From Streptomyces sp. R21 (GTDB lineage Bacteria; Actinomycetota; Actinomycetes; Streptomycetales; Streptomycetaceae), in contig NZ_CP163435.1 in the NCBI RefSeq assembly GCF_041051975.1, forward strand, positions 6,303,001 to 6,367,000: a stretch of 64,000 nucleotides of DNA, given 5' to 3'. Positions within the stretch are counted from its first letter, which is position 1, and every line of letters begins with the position of its first letter. Position numbers and translations under genes: made by a program. Below are positions 33,098 to 41,454 of this stretch, one piece after another. The notes under the pieces are model-generated. The model was given only the letters and a program-made list of their open reading frames with translations. It was not told where the DNA came from and searched no databases.

Positions 33098-33158
33098 GGC
33101 CTAAAGACGTGCTTGCGCGGCGCGCGTCGGACCCGGGGCGCAAGCACGTCTTTAGGCC
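33098..33158. promoter_or_regulatory. Perfect 21-bp inverted repeat between FkbH and monooxygenase genes
   Basis: Arms at 33098-33118 and 33138-33158, each 21 bases and perfectly complementary, flank a 19-base spacer. Each arm begins or ends with GGCCTAAAG. The site lies about 53 bases from both divergent starts, so it is more likely a shared operator, or two face-to-face sites overlapping both promoters, than a terminator. The GGCCTAAAG nine-mer recurs at 41456-41464 in the same cluster. Confidence 0.75.
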
Positions 33159-33211
33159 GCGCCCGGAGCATCGGAGCCGACCATGACCCCTTCGGAAAGG
33201 CAGCAGTGACG

Positions 33212-34462
33212 ATGACAACAGCGCTGACCGCACAGGTGTGCGTGGTCGGAGGGGGTCCGGCGGGGCTCACGCTGGCCGTGGAACTGGCCAAGCGTTCCGT
33301 TTCGGTCGTGGTCGTGGAGCAGAGCTCCCACTTCGACCGGTCGTTCCGCGGCGAGTCGGTCTCGCCGGATTCGGTGTGGCTGCTCGACCGGCTCGGCGTC
33401 CTCGGACGGCTCGAGGGCGCCTACCAACAGATGCACCGCATGGAGATCGTGGACTCCGGCAGCACCGTGCTGCGCGCCGACTTCACCAAGTTCCCCTATC
33501 CGCACCCGTACCCGGTGGAGATGCCCCAGCCGGCACTGCTGTCCGCGCTGGCCGGGATCGGCGAGGAGTACCCCGAGTACTTCACGCTGCTGCGCCCGGC
33601 CACGGCGATCGGGCTGATCCGGGAGGGCGACGGGCCGGTGACCGGCGTACGGGCACGGACGCCGGACGGCGAGGTCGTGGTGAACGCGGCTCTCACGGTC
33701 GCGGGCGACGGCCGGTTCAGCAAGGTGCGGGAGATGTCGGGCATCCCGTACACGAAGGTGCCGCTGGAGCGAGACGTGGTCTGGCTGAAGCTGCCGTTCC
33801 CGAAGGAGTGGGACGACCGCACCTACCGCATCCGGATCGAGGGCGACCAGCACGGCCTGTTCATCCCGACCCGCCCCGACAGTGTGCGGGTCGGCTTCAA
33901 CATTCCCAAGGGCGGTCTCAAGGAGCTGCGCGCGCAGGGTCTGACCGCCCTGTACGAGCGCCTGGACCGGCTCGCCCCCGAGCTGTCCGGCGCCGTGCGC
34001 GAGGAGATACGCGCCTGGTCGGACACGTCGATGCTGGACATCTTCACCGCGCTGGTGCCGCGCTGGTCGGCGCCGGGCGTCCAGCTGATCGGGGACGCGG
34101 CGCACACCCTGACGCCGATCCTCGGCCAGGGCGTCAACCACGCCATCATCGACGCGGTGACGCTGGCTCCGATGGTGCAGGACGCGATGGCGGAGGGCGG
34201 CGGCACCCAGGCGCTGCTGCGGGCCGGTGAGCGGTTCCAGAAGGCGCGGGAGGAGTCGGTCAGCAAGTCGCGCGGACTGCAGCTGCGTCAGGAGCAGCTG
34301 TTCGCCCTGCACGGGGCGGGCGGGGTGTTCCGCCGCTCCCTGTACCGGGTGGTCAACCAGAGTCAGGCGCTGAAGCAGCGGGTCCTGGCCGGCGCGTACT
34401 TCCAACTGCAGGCGCGGGGCCCGCAGGTGGTCAAGGCGCAGGGGGAGACGACCCGGGTCTGA
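33212..34462 (+). CDS. FAD-dependent monooxygenase (PHBH-like)
   Basis: The 416-aa flavoprotein has the N-terminal GxGxxG site VCVVGGGPAGLTLAVELA, a central VAGDGRFSKVRE segment and GVQLIGDAAHTLTPILGQG for FAD ribityl binding, the pattern of para-hydroxybenzoate-hydroxylase-type monooxygenases. The ATG at 33212 matches homologue starts; a GTG at 33206 has better spacing to GGAAAGG. As a lone gene driven from the palindrome region, it probably hydroxylates or epoxidises the polyketide product. Confidence 0.85.
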   Translation: MTTALTAQVCVVGGGPAGLTLAVELAKRSVSVVVVEQSSHFDRSFRGESVSPDSVWLLDRLGVLGRLEGAYQQMHRMEIVDSGSTVLRADFTKFPYPHPYPVEMPQPALLSALAGIGEEYPEYFTLLRPATAIGLIREGDGPVTGVRARTPDGEVVVNAALTVAGDGRFSKVREMSGIPYTKVPLERDVVWLKLPFPKEWDDRTYRIRIEGDQHGLFIPTRPDSVRVGFNIPKGGLKELRAQGLTALYERLDRLAPELSGAVREEIRAWSDTSMLDIFTALVPRWSAPGVQLIGDAAHTLTPILGQGVNHAIIDAVTLAPMVQDAMAEGGGTQALLRAGERFQKAREESVSKSRGLQLRQEQLFALHGAGGVFRRSLYRVVNQSQALKQRVLAGAYFQLQARGPQVVKAQGETTRV

Positions 34463-34506
34463 GAGACCCCGTGTCACATCCCCTGGGTGTGACACCGGCT
34501 CTGACG

Positions 34507-34540
34507 GCCCGGCGGACCTTTGAGGGAGGGTCCGCCGGGC
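34507..34540. terminator. Terminator after the FAD monooxygenase gene
   Basis: GCCCGGCGGACC (34507-34518) pairs perfectly with GGTCCGCCGGGC (34529-34540). It lies 44 bases after the monooxygenase stop, in a convergent gap. Confidence 0.75.
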
Positions 34541-34593
34541 AGCTTCGTCCGGGCGCCGGCGCAAGGTCCTGGAGGCGAACGGACGACAGCGCG

Positions 34594-34625
34594 AGGCCCT
34601 GGCCCGTACATCCGGGCCAGGGCCT
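34594..34625. terminator. Terminator after the P450 gene
   Basis: AGGCCCTGGCCCG (34594-34606) pairs perfectly with CGGGCCAGGGCCT (34613-34625) across a six-base loop, 30 bases beyond the P450 stop. Together with the hairpin at 34507 it insulates the two convergent genes. Confidence 0.78.
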
Positions 34626-34654
34626 TCGCAGTGTCGCGGTGCCTGCTTCGCGGG

Positions 34655-35881
34655 CTACCAGGTGACGGGGAGCCGGGTCAGACCGTGCACCATCATTCCG
34701 GTGGTCATCCGCAGTTCGCTCACGTCCTCGGCGAGCCGCAGCGCGGGGAAGCGCCGCAGCAACGACCCGATGACGATCTGCAGTTCGGCCCGGGCGAGCG
34801 CGGAGCCGATGCAGAAGTGCGGGCCGTGCCCGAACGCCATGTGCCCGGTCGCCGAGGGGCGGGCGGGGTCGAACGTGCCCGTCGCACCCTCGGTGAAGTG
34901 GTCGGGGTCCTGGTTGGCGGAGCAGATCGCCGCGAGGACCGCGCTGCCCTTGGGTATCAGCCTCCCGCCGAGCTCCACGTCCTCCAGGGTGATCCGCAGC
35001 GGGCCGCCGTCACCGATGGGGTTGATCCGCAGCAGCTCCTCCACCGCGTGGTCGAGGTGCTCCGGGTGCTCGCGCAGCGCCGCCAGGTGCTCCGGGTGGC
35101 GCAGCAGCGTGAGGACACACGTGCCGATCATGCTGACGGTCGTCTCGTGCCCGGCCACGAGCAACGTGATGATCATGGTGATCAGCTCGTGCTCGGACAG
35201 CTTGCCGTCCTCGTCCCGGGCCGAGACGAGCGCGCCGACCAGGTCGTCGGTGGGCTCCTCGCGCTTGCGCTGCACCAGCGCGCTCAGGTACTCGATCATG
35301 GAGGAGCGCTGGGCCGCCGTCTCCTCGGGCGTGTGCGAGGTCAGCGAGACGAACGCGTCGGACCAGCCGCGGAAGCGGTCGCGGTCCTCGAAGGGGACGC
35401 CGAGCAGCTCGCAGATCACCATCACCGGGAGCGGGAAGGCGAGTTCGGTGTTGAGGTCCACCGGCGGCGACTGCCGCTCCATCGCGTCGAGCAGCCCGTC
35501 GGTGAGCTCCTGGATGCGCGGGCGCAGGTTCTGCACGCGGCGTGCGGTGAACTCCCGCGAGACCAGCTTGCGCAGCCGGGTGTGCTCGGGCGGGTCCATG
35601 GTGAACAGGCCGCCCGCCAGCGGGGGAGTGCTGGAGAGCTGGGGGGCGCCGGGCTCCGTGGTGGCGGCCCGGCTGAACCGCCCGTCCGACAGGACGGTGC
35701 GTACGTCGTCGTACCGGGTGACCACGTACCCCTCGTCGCCGCTGGGCAGTTTGACGTGGGCGACCGGGCAGCTCTGCCGCAACTCCTCGTAGACGGGCGG
35801 CATCTGAACGGCTGAGGGCCGGTGGAAGGGGTAGTTCAGGGTCTCGGGTATGGCCTCGGGCTCGGTCGCTCCAACGTCCAT
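34655..35881 (-). CDS. Cytochrome P450
   Basis: The 408-aa protein carries the oxygen-activation motif AGHETT (243-248), the K-helix EELLR (281-285) and the heme segment FGHGPHFCIGSALARAE with ligand Cys357. The ATG at 35881 has GGAGG seven bases upstream. It follows the right-hand DUF4260 gene in the same direction. It needs a ferredoxin and reductase; none is encoded inside the cluster, although the 7Fe ferredoxin at 15010 is nearby. Likely role: late oxidation of the acyl chain or ring. Confidence 0.92.
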   Translation of the reverse strand: MDVGATEPEAIPETLNYPFHRPSAVQMPPVYEELRQSCPVAHVKLPSGDEGYVVTRYDDVRTVLSDGRFSRAATTEPGAPQLSSTPPLAGGLFTMDPPEHTRLRKLVSREFTARRVQNLRPRIQELTDGLLDAMERQSPPVDLNTELAFPLPVMVICELLGVPFEDRDRFRGWSDAFVSLTSHTPEETAAQRSSMIEYLSALVQRKREEPTDDLVGALVSARDEDGKLSEHELITMIITLLVAGHETTVSMIGTCVLTLLRHPEHLAALREHPEHLDHAVEELLRINPIGDGGPLRITLEDVELGGRLIPKGSAVLAAICSANQDPDHFTEGATGTFDPARPSATGHMAFGHGPHFCIGSALARAELQIVIGSLLRRFPALRLAEDVSELRMTTGMMVHGLTRLPVTW

Positions 35882-36010
35882 CTGGGTGCCTCCGAAGACG
35901 GGGTCGAATTGGAAGGGTGAAGCAGCGGACCGGGGGCTGGTGTCCAGCACGGATCCGCGAGAACCGGAGGATCCTCGCAACGCCCCCTTGTACCCCGGAA
36001 AAGCCGCTGC

Positions 36011-36451
36011 TCAGGCGGCAGTTCGCTGCCAGCCCTCGCGGCTGCGCAGGCCGTAGCCCATGGCCCGGTCGAGGGCGATGTGGGTCAGCCACATCAGGCC
36101 GAGAGTGAACGGCGCGGCGTTCGCCTCGGGCTTCCCTCCGGTGACCACGGTGCTGAGCACCATCCACACCACCGGTGTGATCGGGCGGTGCATCAGGTTG
36201 TACGCCGGGACGGCGCGCTTGGGCAGCCGGCCCGGCTGGGTCCACTCGGACTTCGCGATGAAGAAGGTCAGGTCCGGTGCGATGAGGCCGAGTACGGCGA
36301 GCGGGATCACCCACCCCCCGTGCTTGACCGCCTCGAACACCGACCAGACCAGCAGGAAGGCGCCGAGCACCCCCCACGCGGCACGGACGGGCGCCGACGT
36401 CGACGTCCTGGTGGGGCCCTGGGGGGTGCGCGGGGAAGTGTGCTGCGCCAT
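36011..36451 (-). CDS. DUF4260-family small membrane protein (right copy)
   Basis: The 146-aa protein has about three to four hydrophobic segments (AAWGVLGAFLLVWSVFEAV, VIPLAVLGLIAPDLTFF), AYNLMHRP and the family end LMWLTHIALDRAMGYGLRS. GAGGAG precedes ATG 36451. It is a paralogue of the protein encoded at 17757-18215. It stands upstream of the P450 gene and divergent from the exporter. Two copies bordering one cluster suggest a specific role, perhaps membrane enzymology or self-protection; this is inference. Confidence 0.72.
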   Translation of the reverse strand: MAQHTSPRTPQGPTRTSTSAPVRAAWGVLGAFLLVWSVFEAVKHGGWVIPLAVLGLIAPDLTFFIAKSEWTQPGRLPKRAVPAYNLMHRPITPVVWMVLSTVVTGGKPEANAAPFTLGLMWLTHIALDRAMGYGLRSREGWQRTAA

Positions 36452-36535
36452 GGGTCTCTCCTCGCTGGTACGTGTGGGGGTACCGCGGCGCGAACGCGGT
36501 ACGCGGTCGGCTCAGCGTGCACCCGGCCGCTGAAG

Positions 36536-36606
36536 GCACGCCAAAGCGCACGCCAAAGCCCGCCGCGATCACCCCGGTTGAAGGAACCCTTCCGGTTCCG
36601 TTCAAC
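36536..36606. promoter_or_regulatory. Direct and inverted repeats in the DUF4260/MFS divergent region
   Basis: Two copies of GCACGCCAAAG begin at 36536 and 36548 (12-base period, a spacing seen in SARP-type half sites). Just beyond, GTTGAAGGAACC (36577-36588) faces GGTTCCGTTCAAC (36594-36606), an inverted repeat with one bulged base. Both lie within the 268-base divergent region and are good operator candidates for the exporter. Confidence 0.5.
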
Positions 36607-36719
36607 AATCCCCCGATATCGGACGGCATATTCCAGAGGCACAGGCTCCGCTTTGGCCGCGCACAAGCCCTCGCGCGCATGCTGCTGCGTGCATCGCAAC
36701 CATCACGCGAGGAGACCTC

Positions 36720-38288
36720 ATGAAGACCGACTCGGCTCCCGAGCGGGGCGTCGCCGCCGCGGGGGCGTCCGCAGATGCCGCCGCCGCCCAGCCGGACCCC
36801 CGGCGCTGGTGGGTGCTCGGCGTCATCTCACTTGCCCAGTTCGTCATCGCCATCGACTCGTCCGTGGTCAACGTGATGGGCCCCCGGCTGAAGGACGCCA
36901 TCGGCCTGTCGACGACGGGCCTCCAGTGGGTCATGAACATCTACGTCCTCCTCTTCGGAGGACTCCTGCTGCTCGGCGGCCGGCTCGCCGACGTCATCGG
37001 TCGCCGCGTGGTGTTCCTGGCCGGCCTGACCCTGTTCACGCTGGCCTCGCTGGGCGCCGGCCTCGCCGATTCCGAGAGTGCGCTGCTCACCGCGCGCGCA
37101 CTGCAGGGCATCGGCGCCGCGGCTCTCTCGCCCGCCTCCCTCTCCATCCTGGTGACGGTGTTCCCCGACGCCAAGGAGCGGGCCAAGGCGTTCGGCGTGT
37201 GGGGCGCGGTCATCGGGATCGGCGCCAGCGTCGGCACCATCATGGGCGGCGCCATCGTCAACGCCGACTGGCGCTGGGCGTTCTGGATCAACGTGCCCGT
37301 CGGCCTGATCGTCGGCGCCGCCGCGGTCGCGCTCATCAAGCTCCCCAAGCCGTCCGGCGAGCGCCCGCCCAAGGACCTCGCCGGAGCGGTCACGGCCACC
37401 GGCGGTCTGCTGCTTCTCGTCTACGGCATCGTGACCAGCAACGACAACGGCTGGTCGGACTGGCGCACGCTCGGCTCCCTCGGTGTCGCCGTCGCCCTGC
37501 TCATCGCGTTCGTCGTGGTGGAGGGCCGCAGCGCCGCTCCGCTCGTCCCGCTGCGTCTGTTCCGCTCCCGCTCGGTGGTCGCGGGCAGCCTCGGCGAGTT
37601 CCTCACGGCCGCCCTGATGATGCCGATCTTCTTCCTGCTTCCGCTGTGGATGCAGGGCGTGCTCGACTACAGCCCGCTGCAGACCGGTCTGGCGTACCTG
37701 CCGGTGAGCATCGCGCTGATGACACTGGCCCCGCTCGCCTCGGAGCTGATCGGCAAGACCGGCCCGCGGAACATGTATCTCGCCGGTACGGTCGCGCTGG
37801 CCGGCTGCGTCGTCATGCTGACGCGGATGCCCGTGCACAGCGGCTACTGGAGCTTCCTGCTTCCGGTCACCGCCCTGTTCGGTGTGGGTCTCGTGTTCTG
37901 CCTCATCCCGACCCCCGTGGTGGGTACGTCCGAGGCGACCGACGAGGACGCGGGCACGACCTCCGCGCTGCTCAACGCCTCGACGCAGATCGGTGCCGCG
38001 TTCGGTATCGCCATCGCCGTCACGGTGCTCAACAACCGCATGGCGTCGCAGGCCGCGCACGGCGCGACCCCGCACGTCGCCCTGGTGCACGGTCTCCAGG
38101 CCGCGTTCACCGTCCTGCTCGTCTTCCTGGCCCTGTCCATGCTCACCGGCATCTTCGGCTTCCGCCGCGGAACGACCGCCCCGGCCGGCGCCGAGGACGG
38201 CGCCGCCGAGACCCCGGTCGCCAGGTCGGCCGAGCACGCCGTCGCCGCCGAGCCGGCCACGGCGGCCCGGTCGGAGCGCATCGCCTGA
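36720..38288 (+). CDS. DHA2-type MFS drug/metabolite exporter
   Basis: The 522-aa membrane protein has about 14 hydrophobic segments. Motif A appears as LLLGGRLADVIGRR, and motif C as GIGASVGTIMGGAIVNADWRW in the fifth helix region, marking a proton antiporter. GAGGAG lies five bases before ATG 36720. The alanine-rich C-terminal tail is cytoplasmic. It is divergent from the right DUF4260 gene and is the obvious product exporter or self-resistance pump for the cluster. Confidence 0.88.
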   Translation: MKTDSAPERGVAAAGASADAAAAQPDPRRWWVLGVISLAQFVIAIDSSVVNVMGPRLKDAIGLSTTGLQWVMNIYVLLFGGLLLLGGRLADVIGRRVVFLAGLTLFTLASLGAGLADSESALLTARALQGIGAAALSPASLSILVTVFPDAKERAKAFGVWGAVIGIGASVGTIMGGAIVNADWRWAFWINVPVGLIVGAAAVALIKLPKPSGERPPKDLAGAVTATGGLLLLVYGIVTSNDNGWSDWRTLGSLGVAVALLIAFVVVEGRSAAPLVPLRLFRSRSVVAGSLGEFLTAALMMPIFFLLPLWMQGVLDYSPLQTGLAYLPVSIALMTLAPLASELIGKTGPRNMYLAGTVALAGCVVMLTRMPVHSGYWSFLLPVTALFGVGLVFCLIPTPVVGTSEATDEDAGTTSALLNASTQIGAAFGIAIAVTVLNNRMASQAAHGATPHVALVHGLQAAFTVLLVFLALSMLTGIFGFRRGTTAPAGAEDGAAETPVARSAEHAVAAEPATAARSERIA

Positions 38289-38316
38289 CCGCAGCACCAC
38301 CGCACCGCACCGCACC

Positions 38317-38349
38317 GGCCCGCCACCCGAAACCCCCGGGTGGCGGGCC
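38317..38349. terminator. Terminator after the MFS gene
   Basis: GGCCCGCCACCC (38317-38328) pairs with GGGTGGCGGGCC (38338-38349) over a nine-base loop, 28 bases after the exporter stop. A second weaker hairpin (38408-38415 with 38436-38443) faces the convergent DXS-like gene. Confidence 0.75.
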
Positions 38350-38497
38350 AACGCGCTGCTCGCAGCTTGTTCTTCGTGGCTCACACGGCCTGGTCGGCAC
38401 AGAAGTGAAGCCGCCCCGGCCGGCAGTGCGGCTGAGGCGGCTTGGTGTGCGGAGTTCGGAGTCCGCGGAGTTCAGACGGCTTGTCGGCGCGTACGGC

Positions 38498-40303
38498 TCA
38501 CACGCAGGCGCGCTGTTCGCCGAGGCGGTGGGCGATCGTGTCGGCGATGATGCCGCCGGTGAGCGGTGCGCCGTCCGCCGTCCCGACGGGCCGGGCGAAC
38601 CGCATCGGCGGCGTCCCGACCATCGACCCCTCCAGCGCCCGGGTGAGCAGAGCCGCCACACCACAGAGCCGGTCGTCGTCCTCGACCGTCGCCGACAGCA
38701 CGTGCTCCGCGGCGAGTTCGGCGAGGCGCGCGGGCAGCGGAACGATCCAGCCGGGGTCCACGACGGTCACCGAGACACCCTGCGTGGACAGCAGCAGGGC
38801 CGCCTCCAGGCACACCGGGGCCATCGCACCGACGGACACGATGAGCACGTCGCGTACCTCGCGTACGTCGCCGCGCGCGGCCGGGCCGCCGTACAGCACG
38901 TCGATGCCCCGGTCGTGCGCCACGGCCTCGATGTCGGGGCCGACGAGTCCCTCGGGGAAGCGCAGCACCGTGGGCGCGTCCTCGACGCCGAGCGCAGCGT
39001 GCAGCTGGGCACGGAGCCGGGCGCCGTCGCGCGGGGCCGCGCAGCGCAGTCCGGGCACCATCCGCGACAGCGCCGCCGGATCCGCGCCGCCGATCTCGTC
39101 CGGCGCCCCCGACCCCGCGAGCGCGAAGGTCACTCCGTACTCCCGCCGCGCCGCGTCCCGCGCGACCTGTTCCAGGGCGTGCCCCAGGAAGCCGTCGTGC
39201 GCGGCCACCACCGGGTGCAGCCCGCCGGCCGCCATGCCGGAGGCGCAGGAGGCGGCGTGCGCCTCGGCGTTCCCGAAGTCGAAGACCCGGTCGGGGTACA
39301 CCTCGCCGAACAGGCCCAGGGGCGCGGGGAGCCGGTCGCAGGCCCGCACCCCGATCACGTACGGCCGTTCCGCGCCGGCCTTGACCATCTCCTCGGCGAA
39401 GACCGACGTCCACGACTGCGGCCCGGGACCGTCGGCCTGCACGGCGCGGCCCGGCACGTACGACCGCTCGTCCTCGGCGGCCCGCTCGCGCCCCTGCGTC
39501 ACACAGCGCACGATCACCGGGCGGGCCGCGCCCTTGGCCGCGCGCAGCGCCGCCTCGACGGCCGCCACGTCACGGCCGTCGACCGGCCCGGACTCCGCCA
39601 GGTTCAGCTCAAGGTCCGCCAACAGCCCCTGTGGCGTGAGGAGTTCCCGCATGCCCTGACCCGCGCTGTGCAGCGCGCCGGCGAGCGGTCCGCCGACGAC
39701 GGGGGTGTGCCGCAGCACGTCCTTGCCCAGGCCGACCAGGCGCCCGTAGCCGTGGGAGCCGAGCCGCCGGGCGGCCCCGCCGGGTGCGGCCCGGCCCGGG
39801 GAGCCCTCGTCGTCCAGTACGACGACCACGATCCGCAGCTCCGGAGTGCGGGCCAGCGAGCCGAGGGCCTCCCACGCGCCGCCGGCGGCGAGCGCCCGGC
39901 CGTTCACGACGGCGACGACATGGCGGTCGGTGCACCCGCTCAGCCGGTACGCCGTGGCGAGCCCGGCGGCATACGAAAGGACCCGCGCGCAGGGCGGGTC
40001 CTGAGGGCGGTCGCTGTCGGGGCCGGTGAGTTCTCTTCGCCCCGTGAGCAGCTCGTGTGGGCGTGTCAGGCTGCTGTCGCCCCACACGAAGGGGTCGCGG
40101 GGCCAGTTGAAGACACGGTGCAGGGCGATGCCCAGCTCGACGGCGGCGTCGGACCGTGCGTCCGGATCCCCGGGGCCGGCGGCCATGAACTCCCGGATCT
40201 CCGCCGCGAGTCCGGGCAGCTGGCCCGGTTCCAGGGCGCGCATGTCGTGGGGCCCGTACACACCGTCGAGCAGTGGTGTCCTCGGTCGGGGCATTGGCTT
40301 CAA
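38498..40303 (-). CDS. DXS-like transketolase-family protein with a destroyed TPP signature
   Basis: The 601-aa protein aligns along its length with 1-deoxy-D-xylulose-5-phosphate synthase: LLDGVYGPHDMRALEPGQLP, HRVFNWPRDP, FGNAEAHAAS and VLIVSVGAMAPVCLEAALLL. Key residues are missing. The TPP/Mg motif normally GDGALTGG..NN reads NGRALAAGG..GS (about 134-149), and the histidines of GHLG and GHQ (normally near 55 and 78) are absent. The pyrimidine-domain glutamate (NAEAHAA) remains. It is therefore unlikely to bind TPP in the usual way. TTG 40303 is supported by AGGAGG six bases upstream. A new activity, a scaffold or an inactive paralogue are all possible. Confidence 0.75.
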   Translation of the reverse strand: MKPMPRPRTPLLDGVYGPHDMRALEPGQLPGLAAEIREFMAAGPGDPDARSDAAVELGIALHRVFNWPRDPFVWGDSSLTRPHELLTGRRELTGPDSDRPQDPPCARVLSYAAGLATAYRLSGCTDRHVVAVVNGRALAAGGAWEALGSLARTPELRIVVVVLDDEGSPGRAAPGGAARRLGSHGYGRLVGLGKDVLRHTPVVGGPLAGALHSAGQGMRELLTPQGLLADLELNLAESGPVDGRDVAAVEAALRAAKGAARPVIVRCVTQGRERAAEDERSYVPGRAVQADGPGPQSWTSVFAEEMVKAGAERPYVIGVRACDRLPAPLGLFGEVYPDRVFDFGNAEAHAASCASGMAAGGLHPVVAAHDGFLGHALEQVARDAARREYGVTFALAGSGAPDEIGGADPAALSRMVPGLRCAAPRDGARLRAQLHAALGVEDAPTVLRFPEGLVGPDIEAVAHDRGIDVLYGGPAARGDVREVRDVLIVSVGAMAPVCLEAALLLSTQGVSVTVVDPGWIVPLPARLAELAAEHVLSATVEDDDRLCGVAALLTRALEGSMVGTPPMRFARPVGTADGAPLTGGIIADTIAHRLGEQRACV

Positions 40304-40405
40304 GGCGTACCTCCTGCTCGGGCCGGGGGCCCGGTCCGTCCCTCACGGTGGCACGCGTGCGGCGTGCCCAAACAGGTATCCGAGCACGGCGCGGCGGTGA
40401 GTATG

Positions 40406-40446
40406 CGGACGGCCGGGCCATGAATTCCTCATGGCCCGGCCGTCCG
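40406..40446 (-). terminator. Terminator after the thioesterase gene
   Basis: Perfect 18-base arms (40406-40423 and 40429-40446) with an ATTCC loop, the core being GGACGGCCGGGCCATGA. It lies between the thioesterase stop and the DXS-like start, so the two leftward genes appear to be separate transcription units. Confidence 0.8.
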
Positions 40447-40472
40447 TGTCCGCGGTCGTTCCCGATGAGTCG

Positions 40473-41258
40473 TCAGGCGGCGACCGGCACCGGTGCCTGT
40501 ACCACGTACCGCCGCGTCAGTGAGGCGAGTTCGCGCAGGAAGGTGTCCTCGTGGGCCCGGACGAAGAAGTGCCCGCCCGGCATCGTCCGCACCTCGCAGC
40601 CCCGCCCGGCGTGTCGCCGCCACGAGACCACCTCGGGCACCGACACCAGACGGTCCCGCCGGCCTGCGAACAGGTGCAGCGGCACCCGGAGCGGCTGGGA
40701 GGTGACCGAAGCGGCGTTGCCCGTGCACAGCAGCAGGTCGTCGCGGGCCACCGGCAGCAGCGCCGAGAGGAAGTCCGGGTGGTTCAGCAGTACTTGGGGG
40801 ATACCGCCGAGAGCGGCCAGGCTCTCGATCAGCTCCTCGTCGCTCGCCTCCGGGTGCGCGATCTGCGGGGCGGGCAGATGCGGGGCCCGGTAGGCGCTGA
40901 GTACGACCGCGAGAGGCAGCCGCGCACCACGCTGTTGGCGCCGCCAGGCCAGTGAGTACGCGATCAGGGCACCCATGCTGTGTCCGTAGAAGATGTGGGG
41001 GCGCTCCAGCTCCTCGTCGAGCTGAGCGTCCATGTCATTGATCAGGGAGTTCAGATCGGTGAACCGCGGTTCGTCGATACGGCCCTCGCGTCCGGGAAGC
41101 TGGACGGGAAGGACCCGCACCCCCGCGCCGTGGGCATCGAGGTGTCGCTGCCAGCGTCCGTACGCCGATGCGCCACCGCCCGCGTACGGGAAGCAGAGCA
41201 GCCGTACACCCTCGCTCGCACTATCGTCGATGCTGCTCCGGGACAGGTATCGCGTCAT
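40473..41258 (-). CDS. Type II thioesterase
   Basis: The 261-aa alpha/beta hydrolase shows the type II thioesterase pattern: RLLCFPYAGGGASAYGRW, nucleophile in YGHSMGALIAYSLA, FAGRRDRLVSVPE and catalytic His in MPGGHFFVRAHED. ATG 41258 has GGAG close upstream; upstream in-frame codons lack a ribosome site. Such enzymes clear mis-primed or stalled acyl groups from PKS carrier proteins. Since the PKS has no TE domain, it could also assist release, although tetronate closure is thought to release the product without one. Confidence 0.88.
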   Translation of the reverse strand: MTRYLSRSSIDDSASEGVRLLCFPYAGGGASAYGRWQRHLDAHGAGVRVLPVQLPGREGRIDEPRFTDLNSLINDMDAQLDEELERPHIFYGHSMGALIAYSLAWRRQQRGARLPLAVVLSAYRAPHLPAPQIAHPEASDEELIESLAALGGIPQVLLNHPDFLSALLPVARDDLLLCTGNAASVTSQPLRVPLHLFAGRRDRLVSVPEVVSWRRHAGRGCEVRTMPGGHFFVRAHEDTFLRELASLTRRYVVQAPVPVAA

Positions 41259-41454
41259 CTTGCTCCGCCTCGGGTTGTCCAGCGTGGGTGTGTCGGCGGG
41301 ATCCGCGGCGCGGCGCTTCCCCGGCGGCCGAACGGACGGGCGCGGCCCGGCCTGTGCAGCATGGACATGCACGAGCGGGACGGTCACCCGACCGGGAGGG
41401 CGTCGTCTCCACTGCGAGACGGATCCCGGCCGACACACGAACAGCATGAAGTTG

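Noticed and set aside
36080..40423. Rightward 1447-aa open frame across the P450/MFS/DXS-like region
   Set aside because: It is the shadow of several well-supported genes on both strands; its composition is arginine/glycine/histidine-rich with no domain, a usual artefact of high-GC DNA.
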